From JBNGOQ01 sp050589645 (GTDB lineage: Bacteria; Bacteroidota; Bacteroidia; Flavobacteriales; Flavobacteriaceae): 64,000 nt of DNA. Each line of letters begins with the position of its first letter. The first letter of the stretch is position 1. Where the stretch lies: NCBI RefSeq assembly GCF_050589645.1, contig NZ_JBNGOQ010000001.1, forward strand, positions 62,001-126,000. Reading direction: 5' to 3'. The position numbers and the translations under genes are program-made. Under the pieces are notes generated by a model. It had not been told where the DNA came from. It saw only the letters and a list, made by a program, of their open reading frames with translations, and did no database searches. Shown one piece after another: positions 25,673 to 34,589 of this stretch.

Positions 25673-26689
25673 ATGAAAATAATTGTCCCAATGGCCGGAA
25701 GAGGTTCTCGCCTAAGACCACATACCTTAACGGTTCCAAAACCCTTAATACCGGTAGCAGGGAAACCTATAGTGCACCGATTGGTAAGCGATATTGCGAA
25801 GGTGCTGAACGAAGATATCGATGAAATTGCTTTTATTCTGGGAGACCCGGCTTTTTTTGGCCGTGATGTGGAGCAAAGCCTTGAAGCCCTGGCCAAGGGT
25901 CTTGGTGCCAAAGCAAGCATTTACCGGCAGTTAGATCCCCTGGGCACGGGCCATGCCATTATGTGTGCGGAAGCATCGCTTTCCGGACCGGCTGTTGTGG
26001 CCTATGCCGATACGCTTATACGGGCACAATTTGACCTGGACAAGACCGCGGACAGCGTTATTTGGACAAAACGGGTAGACAATCCGGAAGCCTACGGCGT
26101 AGTAAAGCTGAACGGCAATGGGGAGATTGTGGAGTTGGTGGAAAAACCCAAGGATTTTGTCAGCGATCAGGCGGTCATCGGTATTTACTATTTCAAGGAT
26201 ATCGGTGTGCTTAGGAAGGAGCTGCAATACGTCTTGGACAATGCTATCGTCAACGGAGGCGAGTACCAGATTAATGATGGTATCAAACGGATGATGCAGC
26301 AAGGCAGAATCTTTAAAACGGGCACGGTGGACGAATGGATGGATTGCGGCAATAAGAATGTAACCGTGGAAACCAACCGGCGCATGTTGGGCTTTTTGGA
26401 GAAGGATAAGGAAACCTTGGTCGCCAAATCGGTTCATTTGGAAAACTCCCATATTATTGAACCGTGCTTTATCGGTGAGAATGTGGTGCTAAAGAACAGT
26501 ACTATAGGGCCTTACGTGTCTATAGGAGATCAGACCGTGGTAGAAGACTCCTCCATAAGGGACAGTTTGATACAGAATTGTAGCAAAATCCAAAATGCGG
26601 ACCTAAATCATGCCATGATAGGAAACCACGTGGTCTTCAAAGGTGATTTTGAAACCATAAGCATAGGGGATTATTCGGTAATGGAATAA
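25673..26689 (+). CDS. Sugar-phosphate nucleotidyltransferase
   Basis: A 338-residue enzyme. The N-terminal Rossmann-like domain has the pyrophosphorylase signature PMAGRGSRLRPHTLTVPKPL (residues 5-24) and the acceptor lysine region VKLNGNGEIVELVEKPKDF. The C-terminal part (about 255-338) shows a short left-handed beta-helix pattern (NSTIGPYVSIGDQTVVEDSSIRDSLIQNC). It should make an NDP-sugar such as dTDP- or UDP-glucose; which one cannot be read. Its neighbours (flippase, TPR, DUF4292, EnvC) suggest a role in envelope polysaccharide. Confidence 0.85.
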   Translation: MKIIVPMAGRGSRLRPHTLTVPKPLIPVAGKPIVHRLVSDIAKVLNEDIDEIAFILGDPAFFGRDVEQSLEALAKGLGAKASIYRQLDPLGTGHAIMCAEASLSGPAVVAYADTLIRAQFDLDKTADSVIWTKRVDNPEAYGVVKLNGNGEIVELVEKPKDFVSDQAVIGIYYFKDIGVLRKELQYVLDNAIVNGGEYQINDGIKRMMQQGRIFKTGTVDEWMDCGNKNVTVETNRRMLGFLEKDKETLVAKSVHLENSHIIEPCFIGENVVLKNSTIGPYVSIGDQTVVEDSSIRDSLIQNCSKIQNADLNHAMIGNHVVFKGDFETISIGDYSVME

Positions 26690-26742
26690 TTGTTGTGGCC
26701 GTATAAGGGACCACCGTTTTAATTTAAGGCAGCAAGGGTGCA

Positions 26743-27657
26743 ATGAAAATGAGACCCCATATACTTCTCTTCTACCTCGGAGTTTTTTTTACTCCATGGA
26801 CAGCCTTTGCCCAAGAAGAGGGCAGTGCCGAACTCTATTTGGAGGCGTATTCCGACAGTTTTCAAGAAAACTTTTTTGAGGCACTGAAGCAAAAGGGAAT
26901 AGAAAACTATGACAAGGCCATAAACCTACTGTTGGAATGCAAGCGAATTGCTCCGGATGATCCGGTGGTGGATCACGAACTTGCCAAGGCGTATATGGCA
27001 TCAAAAGACTATGTATTGGCCCAAGGGTACGCCATTTCCGTGGTTAAAGCACGGCCCAAAAACCGTTGGTACCTGAACACCCTGGTCGATATCCTACAAA
27101 AGCAGGGCAATACCCTTGAGGGGGTAAAATCGGAACTTCCTTTCAACGATAACGAGCTGCAGCAGAACCTGGCCCTTATCTATTATAGACAGGGCAACTA
27201 TGAAAAGGCTATGAATGTATTGAGCGCTACTAAAACAACGGCCTTTTCCGATGCCCTTATGTCAAAGCTCAAGGATTCTATGGCCCTGGCCAAACAGACG
27301 CCCACAAAAAATGGGCAAAGCAAAGAAGATGTTGTCAGGAACCCGCTAGAGGATTACCGGTCTAAGATCGATCTGCATCTTACCAATGCAAATTTTGTTG
27401 AGGCATTGTCCTTGAGCAAAGAAGCTCTGGAGCGTTTTCCCTCACAACCGTACTTTTATTATGCCTATGGCACGGCCCTTAATGAAACCGGGGAGTCAAA
27501 AGCGGCCTTGCAGCCCTTACTGGAGGCCCTGGATTATCTTTTGGACGACCCTGAACTGGCCAATAAAATCTATAAAGCGCTCGGGAAGGCCTATAATACC
27601 TTGGGAAATACTTCCAAGGCAAATATGTATCTTCGTAAAATAAAACCTGGTTCCTGA
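26743..27657 (+). CDS. Exported tetratricopeptide-repeat protein
   Basis: A 304-residue protein with a signal peptide ending at about residue 24 (LLFYLGVFFTPWTAFA). TPR helices occur in two blocks (about 40-110: IENYDKAINLLLECKRIAPDDPVVDHELAKAYMASKDYVLAQGYA; about 215-300). It lies one base from the DUF4292 gene and probably acts in the periplasm or at the outer membrane as a scaffold. In Bacteroidetes this TPR-DUF4292-EnvC order is often kept. Confidence 0.8.
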   Translation: MKMRPHILLFYLGVFFTPWTAFAQEEGSAELYLEAYSDSFQENFFEALKQKGIENYDKAINLLLECKRIAPDDPVVDHELAKAYMASKDYVLAQGYAISVVKARPKNRWYLNTLVDILQKQGNTLEGVKSELPFNDNELQQNLALIYYRQGNYEKAMNVLSATKTTAFSDALMSKLKDSMALAKQTPTKNGQSKEDVVRNPLEDYRSKIDLHLTNANFVEALSLSKEALERFPSQPYFYYAYGTALNETGESKAALQPLLEALDYLLDDPELANKIYKALGKAYNTLGNTSKANMYLRKIKPGS

Positions 27658-27658
27658 T

Positions 27659-28447
27659 ATGAAAATGGGTAATTTGGTGGGGTCGCTAAAGTGGACTTGG
27701 CTAGCAATCATTATGCTATTGCTTTCTTCCTGTAAGGCCACTAAGATCTTGACGGATGGCGAGATCAATGAGAACCTATCCGCAAAAAACATCATCAAAG
27801 GGCACTACAACAATCAGCTGAACTTCAATACACTTCGGGGAAGGTTAAAGATCGACTATTCCGATGGAACCTCCTCCCAAGGATTTAATGTAAGTCTTCG
27901 AATAGAAAAAGACAAAGCCATATGGATCAGCGCCACCCTGGGCATCGTAAAGGCCTACATTACCCCGGAAAGAGTAACCTTTTACAATAAGTTGGAAAAC
28001 GAATACTTCGATGGCGATTTTACCTACCTGAGCAATTTGCTGGGTACGGAACTTGATTTTGAAAAAATCCAGAACCTGCTGTTGGGGGAGGCCTTGTTAG
28101 ACCTCAGGGAGAAAAAGTACGAGGCTTCGGTATATGGAAATACCTATGAGTTAAAACCCAGGAAACCCATGGAACTTTTTAAGACCCTGTTTCTACTGGA
28201 ACCCAAGAATTTTAAGATGGCCGCCCAACAATTGTCCCAACCTGGAAAAAAACGGGTACTGGAAATTCGGTATAAGAGCTATCAGGAAATCGACAGGCGT
28301 GTCCTGCCGAACGAAATTGCTATAACGGCAGTGGATGATACCCATAAAAATTTGATCGATCTAACCTTTAAGAATATAGAACTAAATAGACCCTTGAATT
28401 TTCCATATAAAATACCAAAAGGTTTCAAAGAGATTGTTTTAAAGTAA
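27659..28447 (+). CDS. DUF4292 family lipoprotein
   Basis: A 262-residue lipoprotein (signal WTWLAIIMLLLSSC, Cys at about 23). The mature part is one DUF4292 domain, a LolA/LolB-like half-barrel pattern: IKGHYNNQLNFNTLRGRLKIDYSDG...GFNVSLRIEKDKAIWISATLGIVKAYITPERV. An outer-membrane lipid- or lipoprotein-related role is likely from the fold, but not proved. It is 1 base from the gene before and 1 base from EnvC, so translation is coupled. Confidence 0.85.
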   Translation: MKMGNLVGSLKWTWLAIIMLLLSSCKATKILTDGEINENLSAKNIIKGHYNNQLNFNTLRGRLKIDYSDGTSSQGFNVSLRIEKDKAIWISATLGIVKAYITPERVTFYNKLENEYFDGDFTYLSNLLGTELDFEKIQNLLLGEALLDLREKKYEASVYGNTYELKPRKPMELFKTLFLLEPKNFKMAAQQLSQPGKKRVLEIRYKSYQEIDRRVLPNEIAITAVDDTHKNLIDLTFKNIELNRPLNFPYKIPKGFKEIVLK

Positions 28448-28448
28448 A

Positions 28449-29678
28449 ATGAGAATAAATCCCTTATACCGACTTTGTTTTGTGCTACTTATGTTCTTAT
28501 CCATAGGGATATCTACACAGGCGCAGACCAACGAGCAAAAAGCTTTGGAGGCCAAGAGGGAAAGGCTTCAAAAGGAAATACGGGAAATCAATAGATTGTT
28601 GTTCGCGGAGAAAAAGGAAAAAGGGAACGTGCTAGATCAAATGGAGTCCCTGGACCAAAAGATCAATGTTCGCCAGCAATTGATACGGGTAACCAACCAA
28701 CAATCGAACCTGCTGAACCGAAAGATCAACACCAATATCCGCAACATTGGCAAACTTAGGGAGGACCTAAAAACCCTTAAGAAAGAATACGCTGTCTTGA
28801 TTCAAAAGTCCTATAAAAGCCGTTCAACACAAAACAGGTTGATGTTCTTCTTATCTTCCGATAACTTCTTTCAGGCCTTTAAACGGCTGCAATACATGAA
28901 ACAGTATACCAAATACCGAAAGGAGCAGGGAGAGCAAATTGCGGCGAAGACAGACACGCTTACCAAATTGAACAGGGACCTCACCGAGCAGCGCAAAGAA
29001 AAGGACAAGCTGCTGGCCGAGAACCGATCCGCTAAAAAACAGTTGATGCAGGAAATGGGCATTCAAAAAGACCTGTTGGGCAGCATAAGACAGAACGAGA
29101 GCAAATATGCCGCGGCCATCCAAAAGAAAAAACAGGAAACTAAGAAAATAGACCAACAAATAGAGCGCTTGATTCGCAGGGCCATTGCCGCTTCCAACAA
29201 AAAAGCCGGCAACCGGGCCACTAGCGGCAAGTTTGTCCTTACGCCGGAGGCCAAAATAGTCGCCGATAATTTTTCGGCAAACAAGGGCAGGCTTATATGG
29301 CCCGTGGAAAAGGGCATCAAAAGCCAAGGATTTGGCGTATACAAGGATGCCGTTTACCCGGGAATAAAACATCAGAACAACGGGGTAATCATCGCAACGG
29401 ACCAGGGCGCCAAGGCACGTGCGGTTTTTGAGGGAGAGGTGATAGCCATACTTGCCGTTCCGGGGGGCAATAAAGGAGTGCAAATAAAACACGGCAACTA
29501 CATTAGTACCTATTATAATCTATCCAATCTCTATGTTAAGAAAGGGGATAGGGTCACTGCCAAGGACGAGCTGGGCGAAGTATATACCAATCGGTTTAAT
29601 GGCAAGACACAGCTTAAGTTCTATTTGTATAAGAATACCACACGCTTAAACCCGGAAGACTGGATATATCAATTGTAA
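28449..29678 (+). CDS. EnvC-like murein hydrolase activator (degenerate M23 domain)
   Basis: A 409-residue exported protein: signal peptide to about residue 25, two long coiled coils (about 27-125 and 150-250), and a C-terminal LytM/M23 domain (about 290-405). The metal-binding residues of active M23 enzymes seem lost: the first motif reads GIKHQNNGVIIAT and the H-x-H site reads HGNYISTYYNLSNLY. As in E. coli EnvC, such a domain activates cell-wall amidases instead of cutting peptidoglycan itself. It ends the six-gene plus-strand run. Confidence 0.85.
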   Translation: MRINPLYRLCFVLLMFLSIGISTQAQTNEQKALEAKRERLQKEIREINRLLFAEKKEKGNVLDQMESLDQKINVRQQLIRVTNQQSNLLNRKINTNIRNIGKLREDLKTLKKEYAVLIQKSYKSRSTQNRLMFFLSSDNFFQAFKRLQYMKQYTKYRKEQGEQIAAKTDTLTKLNRDLTEQRKEKDKLLAENRSAKKQLMQEMGIQKDLLGSIRQNESKYAAAIQKKKQETKKIDQQIERLIRRAIAASNKKAGNRATSGKFVLTPEAKIVADNFSANKGRLIWPVEKGIKSQGFGVYKDAVYPGIKHQNNGVIIATDQGAKARAVFEGEVIAILAVPGGNKGVQIKHGNYISTYYNLSNLYVKKGDRVTAKDELGEVYTNRFNGKTQLKFYLYKNTTRLNPEDWIYQL

Positions 29679-29689
29679 TCAACAAAAAA

Positions 29690-30526
29690 ATGAGGCAAAT
29701 TACGGATCTGCAAGGTACCTTTACGCTAAACAATGGAGTTGAAATGCCCTATTTTGGTCTAGGGGTATATTTGTCCGAAGACGGTCAGGAAGTAATCAAT
29801 GCGGTTAAATGGGCGCTTCAGACAGGCTATCGTCATATCGATACGGCCTCCATATACAGGAATGAGGAGGGAGTGGGCCAGGGCCTTAAGGAAAGTGACA
29901 TAGCCCGTTCAGAGGTATTTGTGGTAAGCAAAGTATGGAACGCAGATCAGGGTTACGATAGCACCCTAAGGGCCTTTGATGCCAGCTTACAACGGTTGGA
30001 CCTGGATTATCTGGACCTATATTTGATTCATTGGCCTGTGGCGCACAAATACAAGGAGACTTGGAGGGCATTGGAACGATTGTACAGGGAAAAGCGCATA
30101 CGTGCCATAGGAGTAAGTAATTTTATGCAACATCATTTGGAAGATGTAATGGAACAGGCCGAAGTCGTTCCTATGGTAAATCAAATGGAATTCCATCCGT
30201 ATTTGGTTCAACAGCCCTTGCTGGATTTCTGTAAAGCCAAGGGAATACAGTATGAAGCCTGGTCGCCAATGATGCAAGGCAAAATTTTCGCCATGGACAG
30301 TTTTAAGGAACTGGCCAGTAAATACAGGAAATCCGTTGCCCAGATCGTATTGCGATGGGACTTGCAAAAGGGGGTGATAACCATTCCAAAATCGGTAAAG
30401 GAAGAGCGGATACAGCGCAATGCGGAAATCTTTGATTTTGAACTATCTGCGGAAGACGTGGCCTTTTTGGACAGCTTGGACAAAGGGCAACGCTTTGGTC
30501 CCGACCCCGATAATTTTGATTTTTGA
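29690..30526 (+). CDS. Aldo/keto reductase
   Basis: A 278-residue (beta/alpha)8 NADPH-dependent reductase. The catalytic tetrad is visible: Asp and Tyr in RHIDTASIYRNEEGVGQ, Lys in VVSKVWNA, and His in YLIHWPVA. The C-terminal IPKSVKEERIQRN segment binds the 2'-phosphate of NADPH. It resembles the 2,5-diketogluconate reductase/morphine dehydrogenase-like group, with broad carbonyl substrates. It follows EnvC by 11 bases but probably has an unrelated task. Confidence 0.93.
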   Translation: MRQITDLQGTFTLNNGVEMPYFGLGVYLSEDGQEVINAVKWALQTGYRHIDTASIYRNEEGVGQGLKESDIARSEVFVVSKVWNADQGYDSTLRAFDASLQRLDLDYLDLYLIHWPVAHKYKETWRALERLYREKRIRAIGVSNFMQHHLEDVMEQAEVVPMVNQMEFHPYLVQQPLLDFCKAKGIQYEAWSPMMQGKIFAMDSFKELASKYRKSVAQIVLRWDLQKGVITIPKSVKEERIQRNAEIFDFELSAEDVAFLDSLDKGQRFGPDPDNFDF

Positions 30527-30539
30527 GCTGAATGCCCGT

Positions 30540-31052
30540 TTAATTCGTGAACAGGGCCTTGAGCTCCGTAGCCTCGTTGGGATTCATCTTGCCCGCCAAG
30601 ACCAAACTTAATTGTTTTCTTCGCAAAGCACCCTCAAAACGCTCCTTTTCCTGTTCGGTTTCCGGCGCTATTGGTGGAACCGCGGTAGGTTTTCCGGTAT
30701 CATCCACAGCTACAAAGGTATAGATGGCCTCGTTGGCTTTGGAACGTTCCCCGCTAAAACGATCTTCCATCCAAACATCCAGGTATACCTCCATTGAGGT
30801 ACTAAAGGCTCTGGATACCGTTGCCTCAACGGTTACCACGCTACCCAAGGGCACAGCACGGTTAAATGCGACATGATTAACCGAAGCGGTCACCGTAATT
30901 CTTCTACTATGCCGTCTTGCGGCAATACTTGCCGCCCGATCCATTCGGGCCAAAAGCTCACCGCCAAAAAGGTTGTTCAAGGGGTTGGTTTCGCTTGGGA
31001 GGACCATATCGGTCATAACGGTTCTGGAATTACTGGGTGTTTTGGAACGCAT
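30540..31052 (-). CDS. Acyl-CoA thioesterase (hotdog fold)
   Basis: A 170-residue single-hotdog thioesterase: TVMTDMVLPSETNPLNNLFGGELLARMDRAASIAARRHSRR has the BFIT/YciA-type substrate-binding helix, followed by VTASVNHVAFNRAVPLGSVVTVEA. It cleaves acyl-CoA in the cytoplasm. I start it at the ATG at 31052; the TTG at 31070 would add six residues. A TATCTTTG box on the minus strand (31075 to 31068) lies just upstream. Confidence 0.88.
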   Translation of the reverse strand: MRSKTPSNSRTVMTDMVLPSETNPLNNLFGGELLARMDRAASIAARRHSRRITVTASVNHVAFNRAVPLGSVVTVEATVSRAFSTSMEVYLDVWMEDRFSGERSKANEAIYTFVAVDDTGKPTAVPPIAPETEQEKERFEGALRRKQLSLVLAGKMNPNEATELKALFTN

Positions 31053-31109
31053 AGTTGTAATTTTGCACAAAGATACATCGGGAAAAGAGAACGGAAAGCG
31101 GAGGAAGGA

Positions 31110-32051
31110 TTATTTTTTGGAGAGCAACCAAGCCTCGCTAGACTCGGTGCGTTTTACTTTTCTCAGGAATTCCAAAGCCTCTTGGGCATCAGTAAAACTG
31201 GCATAGGTAACCTGGTGCAAGCCGTATTGATTGGTGCCGATATTGGCGGCATCGAACCCTCTTTTTTGAAGTTGCAGCACCTTCTTATCAGCGTTTCCAG
31301 CAATTCTAAAGGCTCCGGCGATTACATGATGGGTCCTGCGGTTCTTTTTTACCACCTCTACCGTAAGACTCGGCAGCTCTAGCGGCGCGGTATTGAAGAA
31401 GGTTGCTTCCTGTATGTTCTTGGAAAGTTGTTCCTGAGCCTGTTCCCTTACCAACTCCTGCGTACCCAGATTCTCATTGTAGAACTTATATCCCGTAAGT
31501 CCCGTGGAAACAGCTAATAGAAGGATGGCCGCATATTTCAGATAGGGCCTATACGAGGTTTTTTTGCGTTGTTCCGGGGTAATGATAAACGGAATTTTTT
31601 CTTCCAGCGCCACCACTTCCTCTTTTAACTCCTCCCGTACCACAGGAACAGAAACGAAAGAGGACATCCCATAGGAAGCGGTTAAATAGTTGGTCTGATA
31701 AGAAGGCTGAAATTGGATTTTGCCCTCCTTATTCAACCATAGTTCTCCGATATTGGATAACTGCAAACGTTCCTTTTTTAATGTTTGCCTCCATAACTTC
31801 ACCGTTGCCTGAAGCTGTTGGAGCACTTCCTCATAGGTTCTTTTTTCCGCCTCAGCCATATAGGACACCAACAATCCATCATTCGTGGAAAGTTGTTCGT
31901 TAAAGGCAAGGGTTTTTGAGGGGGGGTAAAAGGTATTGGTGGCCTTGTGGATAACGGCAGACTTGGGTTGCGTAAGAAACGCACCAAACTGGGGCACAAC
32001 CACACAATTGTACCTATATAGAAGCTCTCCTATATAGTTTTCCGTTCCCAT
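31110..32051 (-). CDS. Membrane protein with CCDC81-type HU domains and SPOR domain
   Basis: A 313-residue protein; the frame reaches 32138, but ATG 32051 (MGTENYIGELLYRYNCVVVPQFGAFL) is the family start. The N-terminal about 130 residues resemble the two prokaryotic CCDC81-like HU domains (GAFLTQPKSAVIHKATNTFYPP; LSNIGELWLNKEGKIQFQP). A membrane helix follows (YLKYAAILLLAVSTGLTGYKFY), then a periplasmic SPOR domain (about 235-310) that binds denuded septal glycan. This links a DNA-binding-like fold in the cytoplasm to the division site. It is divergent from dprA. Confidence 0.85.
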   Translation of the reverse strand: MGTENYIGELLYRYNCVVVPQFGAFLTQPKSAVIHKATNTFYPPSKTLAFNEQLSTNDGLLVSYMAEAEKRTYEEVLQQLQATVKLWRQTLKKERLQLSNIGELWLNKEGKIQFQPSYQTNYLTASYGMSSFVSVPVVREELKEEVVALEEKIPFIITPEQRKKTSYRPYLKYAAILLLAVSTGLTGYKFYNENLGTQELVREQAQEQLSKNIQEATFFNTAPLELPSLTVEVVKKNRRTHHVIAGAFRIAGNADKKVLQLQKRGFDAANIGTNQYGLHQVTYASFTDAQEALEFLRKVKRTESSEAWLLSKK

Positions 32052-32159
32052 AGGAACAAATATTGCAAAAATTCCAAAGGTTCTATGCACCATACCTAAC
32101 TTTTTATTAACATTATACCATATGCGTTTTGTGAACAACTAACCAAAAGGAATTCGTAA

Positions 32160-33263
32160 ATGACTAAAGATGAACTAGTTGCGGTCCTTCGTTTGCAGAA
32201 TATCCCAAATATCGGCGACGTTAAGGCAAAAAAGCTAATTGCCCATTGTGGTGGTCCAATTGCAGTTTTTCAGGATAAAGTGCAGCGGCTCTTAAAAATA
32301 GAGGGAATAGGCTCCCTCACGGTCAAACATTTGCACGATACCCAGTATTTACGGGCGGCGGAAGCCGAATTCCGATATATTGAGAATCGTAATATTTCCT
32401 ATTCCTACTTTGGGGACGCCGACTACCCCGCTTATTTAAAACATTGCTTGGACGGCCCTATCCTATTGTTTAAAAGGGGCAATATTGACCTTAAGGGACG
32501 TAAGGTGATCAGCGTGGTGGGCACTAGGAACATTACCAGTTACGGAGCTAGCTTTTGTGAAGAATTTATGGCCCAATTGGCCCCTTTAAACCCGGTGATC
32601 GTGAGCGGATTTGCCTACGGAGTGGACATCTGTGTACAACGGGCGGCCCTTGCCAATGGATTGCAGACCATAAGTTGCTTGGCACACGGACTTAACCAGA
32701 CCTATCCCAAAATCCACCGGAAATACGTAAAGGAAATTGAAAAAAACGGGGGATTCATAACGGAGTTTTGGAGTACTAGCCAGCCGGAAAGGGAAAACTT
32801 CCTTAGAAGAAATCGGATTATTGCCGGTATAAGCGAAGCAACGGTTGTTGTTGAGTCTGGCGAAAAGGGGGGCAGTTTGGTCACAGCAGACATTGCCCAT
32901 AGCTACAACAGGGATGTTTTTGCTGTGCCTGGGCGAATTAAGGACAAGTATAGTGTAGGCTGTAACAAGCTGCTAAAGCAGCAAAAAGCACATATAATGA
33001 CCTCCGCTGCGGACCTGGTCTATCTTTTGAATTGGGAAGTGGCCGAAAAAAAGGCCACAGGGGTACAAAAGCAGCTGTTTGTGGAGTTGGATGGAATTGA
33101 AAAGGTAATCTATACCTATCTGCAAAAAGAGGGCAGGCAACTTATGGACCGGATAGCCTTGGAATGTCAAATTCCAATTTTTAAGGCGTCCGCCACCCTT
33201 TTGAACATGGAAATGAAAGGGGTTATACGTCCGCTGCCGGGAAAATTGTTCGAAGCGATCTAG
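32160..33263 (+). CDS. dprA: DNA-processing protein DprA
   Basis: A 367-residue DprA. After an N-terminal SAM/HhH-like region (NIPNIGDVKAKKLIAHCGG, IEGIGSLTVKHL) comes the Rossmann core (about 85-300: VVGTRNITSYGASFCEEFMAQL, VSGFAYGVDICVQRAAL, GSLVTADIAHSYNRDVFAVPG) and a C-terminal winged helix. DprA loads RecA on incoming single-stranded DNA during transformation. The gene is standard in length; short hairpins follow it. Confidence 0.94.
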   Translation: MTKDELVAVLRLQNIPNIGDVKAKKLIAHCGGPIAVFQDKVQRLLKIEGIGSLTVKHLHDTQYLRAAEAEFRYIENRNISYSYFGDADYPAYLKHCLDGPILLFKRGNIDLKGRKVISVVGTRNITSYGASFCEEFMAQLAPLNPVIVSGFAYGVDICVQRAALANGLQTISCLAHGLNQTYPKIHRKYVKEIEKNGGFITEFWSTSQPERENFLRRNRIIAGISEATVVVESGEKGGSLVTADIAHSYNRDVFAVPGRIKDKYSVGCNKLLKQQKAHIMTSAADLVYLLNWEVAEKKATGVQKQLFVELDGIEKVIYTYLQKEGRQLMDRIALECQIPIFKASATLLNMEMKGVIRPLPGKLFEAI

Positions 33264-33269
33264 CATTTT

Positions 33270-33288
33270 AACCGACCAAACGGTTTTT
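33270..33288 (+). terminator. Weak terminator-like hairpin after dprA
   Basis: AACCG at 33270-33274 pairs with CGGTT at 33281-33285 and a T-run follows. The stem is only 5 base pairs. The core AACCGACC recurs at 33395-33402 and in the palindrome at 1340-1347, so this may instead be a degenerate TetR half-site. Confidence 0.45.
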
Positions 33289-33393
33289 CCCTAAGAATTA
33301 AGGCCTGCTCAATGCATTGTTTCCAGTACTTAATCGATAAAAGGGGTTGAGAAATCCGAAGTCAGACAAAAACAGGGCGCAGCTTGGGATGTT

Positions 33394-33414
33394 AAACCGA
33401 CCGAGTGGTTTTTT
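33394..33414 (+). terminator. Second AACCGACC hairpin with T-run
   Basis: AAACC at 33394-33398 pairs with GGTTT at 33407-33411 and a run of six T ends at 33414. It lies 120 bases after the first hairpin and is its close copy, although no gene lies between them. It sits just past the 3' end of trpS, but the T-run points along the plus strand. Confidence 0.4.
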
Positions 33415-33424
33415 ACCCGCTAAA

Positions 33425-34393
33425 TCAGTACCCCAACCTGTTCCTGACCCTGTCCAGTACGGTATCAGCCACTTTTCTGGCCTTTTCGGCCCCTACAAAC
33501 AGTGCTTCGTCCACTTCCTTGGGGTGGTTTATGTAATAATCGAATTGTTCCCTGGCCTTGCCGAATTTTTCAAGAACAAGCTCAAAAAGCGCCTGCTTTG
33601 CATGTCCATACCCATAATTACCGTTGGTGTAATTGGAGCGCATTTCATCAATTTGCTCGGCCGAAGCGAGTATTTTATAAAGGGCGAATACGTTATCACT
33701 GTCGGGATCCTTCGGGTCTTCCATAGGAGTACTGTCCGTTATGATGCCCATAATTTGCTTCCGCAATTTTTTATCGGGTTGAAAGATATCGATGATGTTC
33801 CCCTTGCTTTTGCTCATTTTTTCACCATCGGTACCGGGAACGTACATCGTCTCCTCCTGAACCTGGGCCTCGGGCAGTACAAAGGTCTCCCCCAATTGAT
33901 TGTGAAAACGTGAGGCCACATCACGTGTCATTTCCAAATGTTGCAATTGATCCTTACCTACCGGAACGATATGGGCATCGTATAGAAGAATATCGGCCGC
34001 CATCAACATCGGATAGGTAAACAGACCGGCATTAACATCCTCCAAGCGATCGGCCTTGTCCTTAAAGGAATGGGCAAGCGTTAACCGTTGATATGGAAAA
34101 AAACAGCTGAGATACCAGGCTAGCTCTGTAACCTGTGGCACATCACTTTGACGGTAGAAGACGGTCTTTTCAATATCGAGCCCAAAGGCCATCCAAGTCG
34201 CGGCGGTTGCATAGGTGTTGGCGCGAAGTGTGTTTCCGTCCTTTATCTGGGTGAGCGAATGCATATCCGCAATAAAGAGAAAGGATTCGTTTTTTGGATC
34301 TTGAGCCATGCCAATTGCAGGGATTATTGCGCCCAAAATATTGCCCAGATGAGGGGTCCCCGTACTCTGTATTCCCGTAAGGATTCGTGCCAT
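33425..34393 (-). CDS. trpS: Tryptophanyl-tRNA synthetase
   Basis: A 322-residue class I synthetase of bacterial TrpRS length. The HIGH-like motif is STGTPHLGN (residues 11-19) and the KMSKS motif is complete in GEKMSKSKGNIID. The intervening PMLMAADILLYDAHIVPVGKDQLQHLEMTRD is highly conserved. It charges tRNA-Trp in the cytoplasm. It is divergent from plsC; no T-box or other leader element was noticed. Confidence 0.97.
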   Translation of the reverse strand: MARILTGIQSTGTPHLGNILGAIIPAIGMAQDPKNESFLFIADMHSLTQIKDGNTLRANTYATAATWMAFGLDIEKTVFYRQSDVPQVTELAWYLSCFFPYQRLTLAHSFKDKADRLEDVNAGLFTYPMLMAADILLYDAHIVPVGKDQLQHLEMTRDVASRFHNQLGETFVLPEAQVQEETMYVPGTDGEKMSKSKGNIIDIFQPDKKLRKQIMGIITDSTPMEDPKDPDSDNVFALYKILASAEQIDEMRSNYTNGNYGYGHAKQALFELVLEKFGKAREQFDYYINHPKEVDEALFVGAEKARKVADTVLDRVRNRLGY

Positions 34394-34576
34394 TTAAATG
34401 AATTAAGACCTCAAAGGTAAAAGAAATCCGATTAATTCGGGCATCGGTGCCAAAGGAAATAAAACCACAAAAATACTTATTGGTATGTTTTGAGGGCTTT
34501 CTCGCGGTCGCTGGCATTATCGGCCAAACAAGGATTCCAACACAAAAAAGATGAAAGGAATACTGCGCTAAATTAG

Positions 34577-34584
34577 TATTTTTG
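34577..34584 (+). promoter_or_regulatory. Possible -7 box close to the plsC start
   Basis: TATTTTTG matches TAnnTTTG but ends only 5 bases before the ATG at 34590, so this would give a nearly leaderless message. No TTG is found 17-20 bases upstream, which lowers confidence. Confidence 0.3.
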
Positions 34585-34589
34585 GCCCT

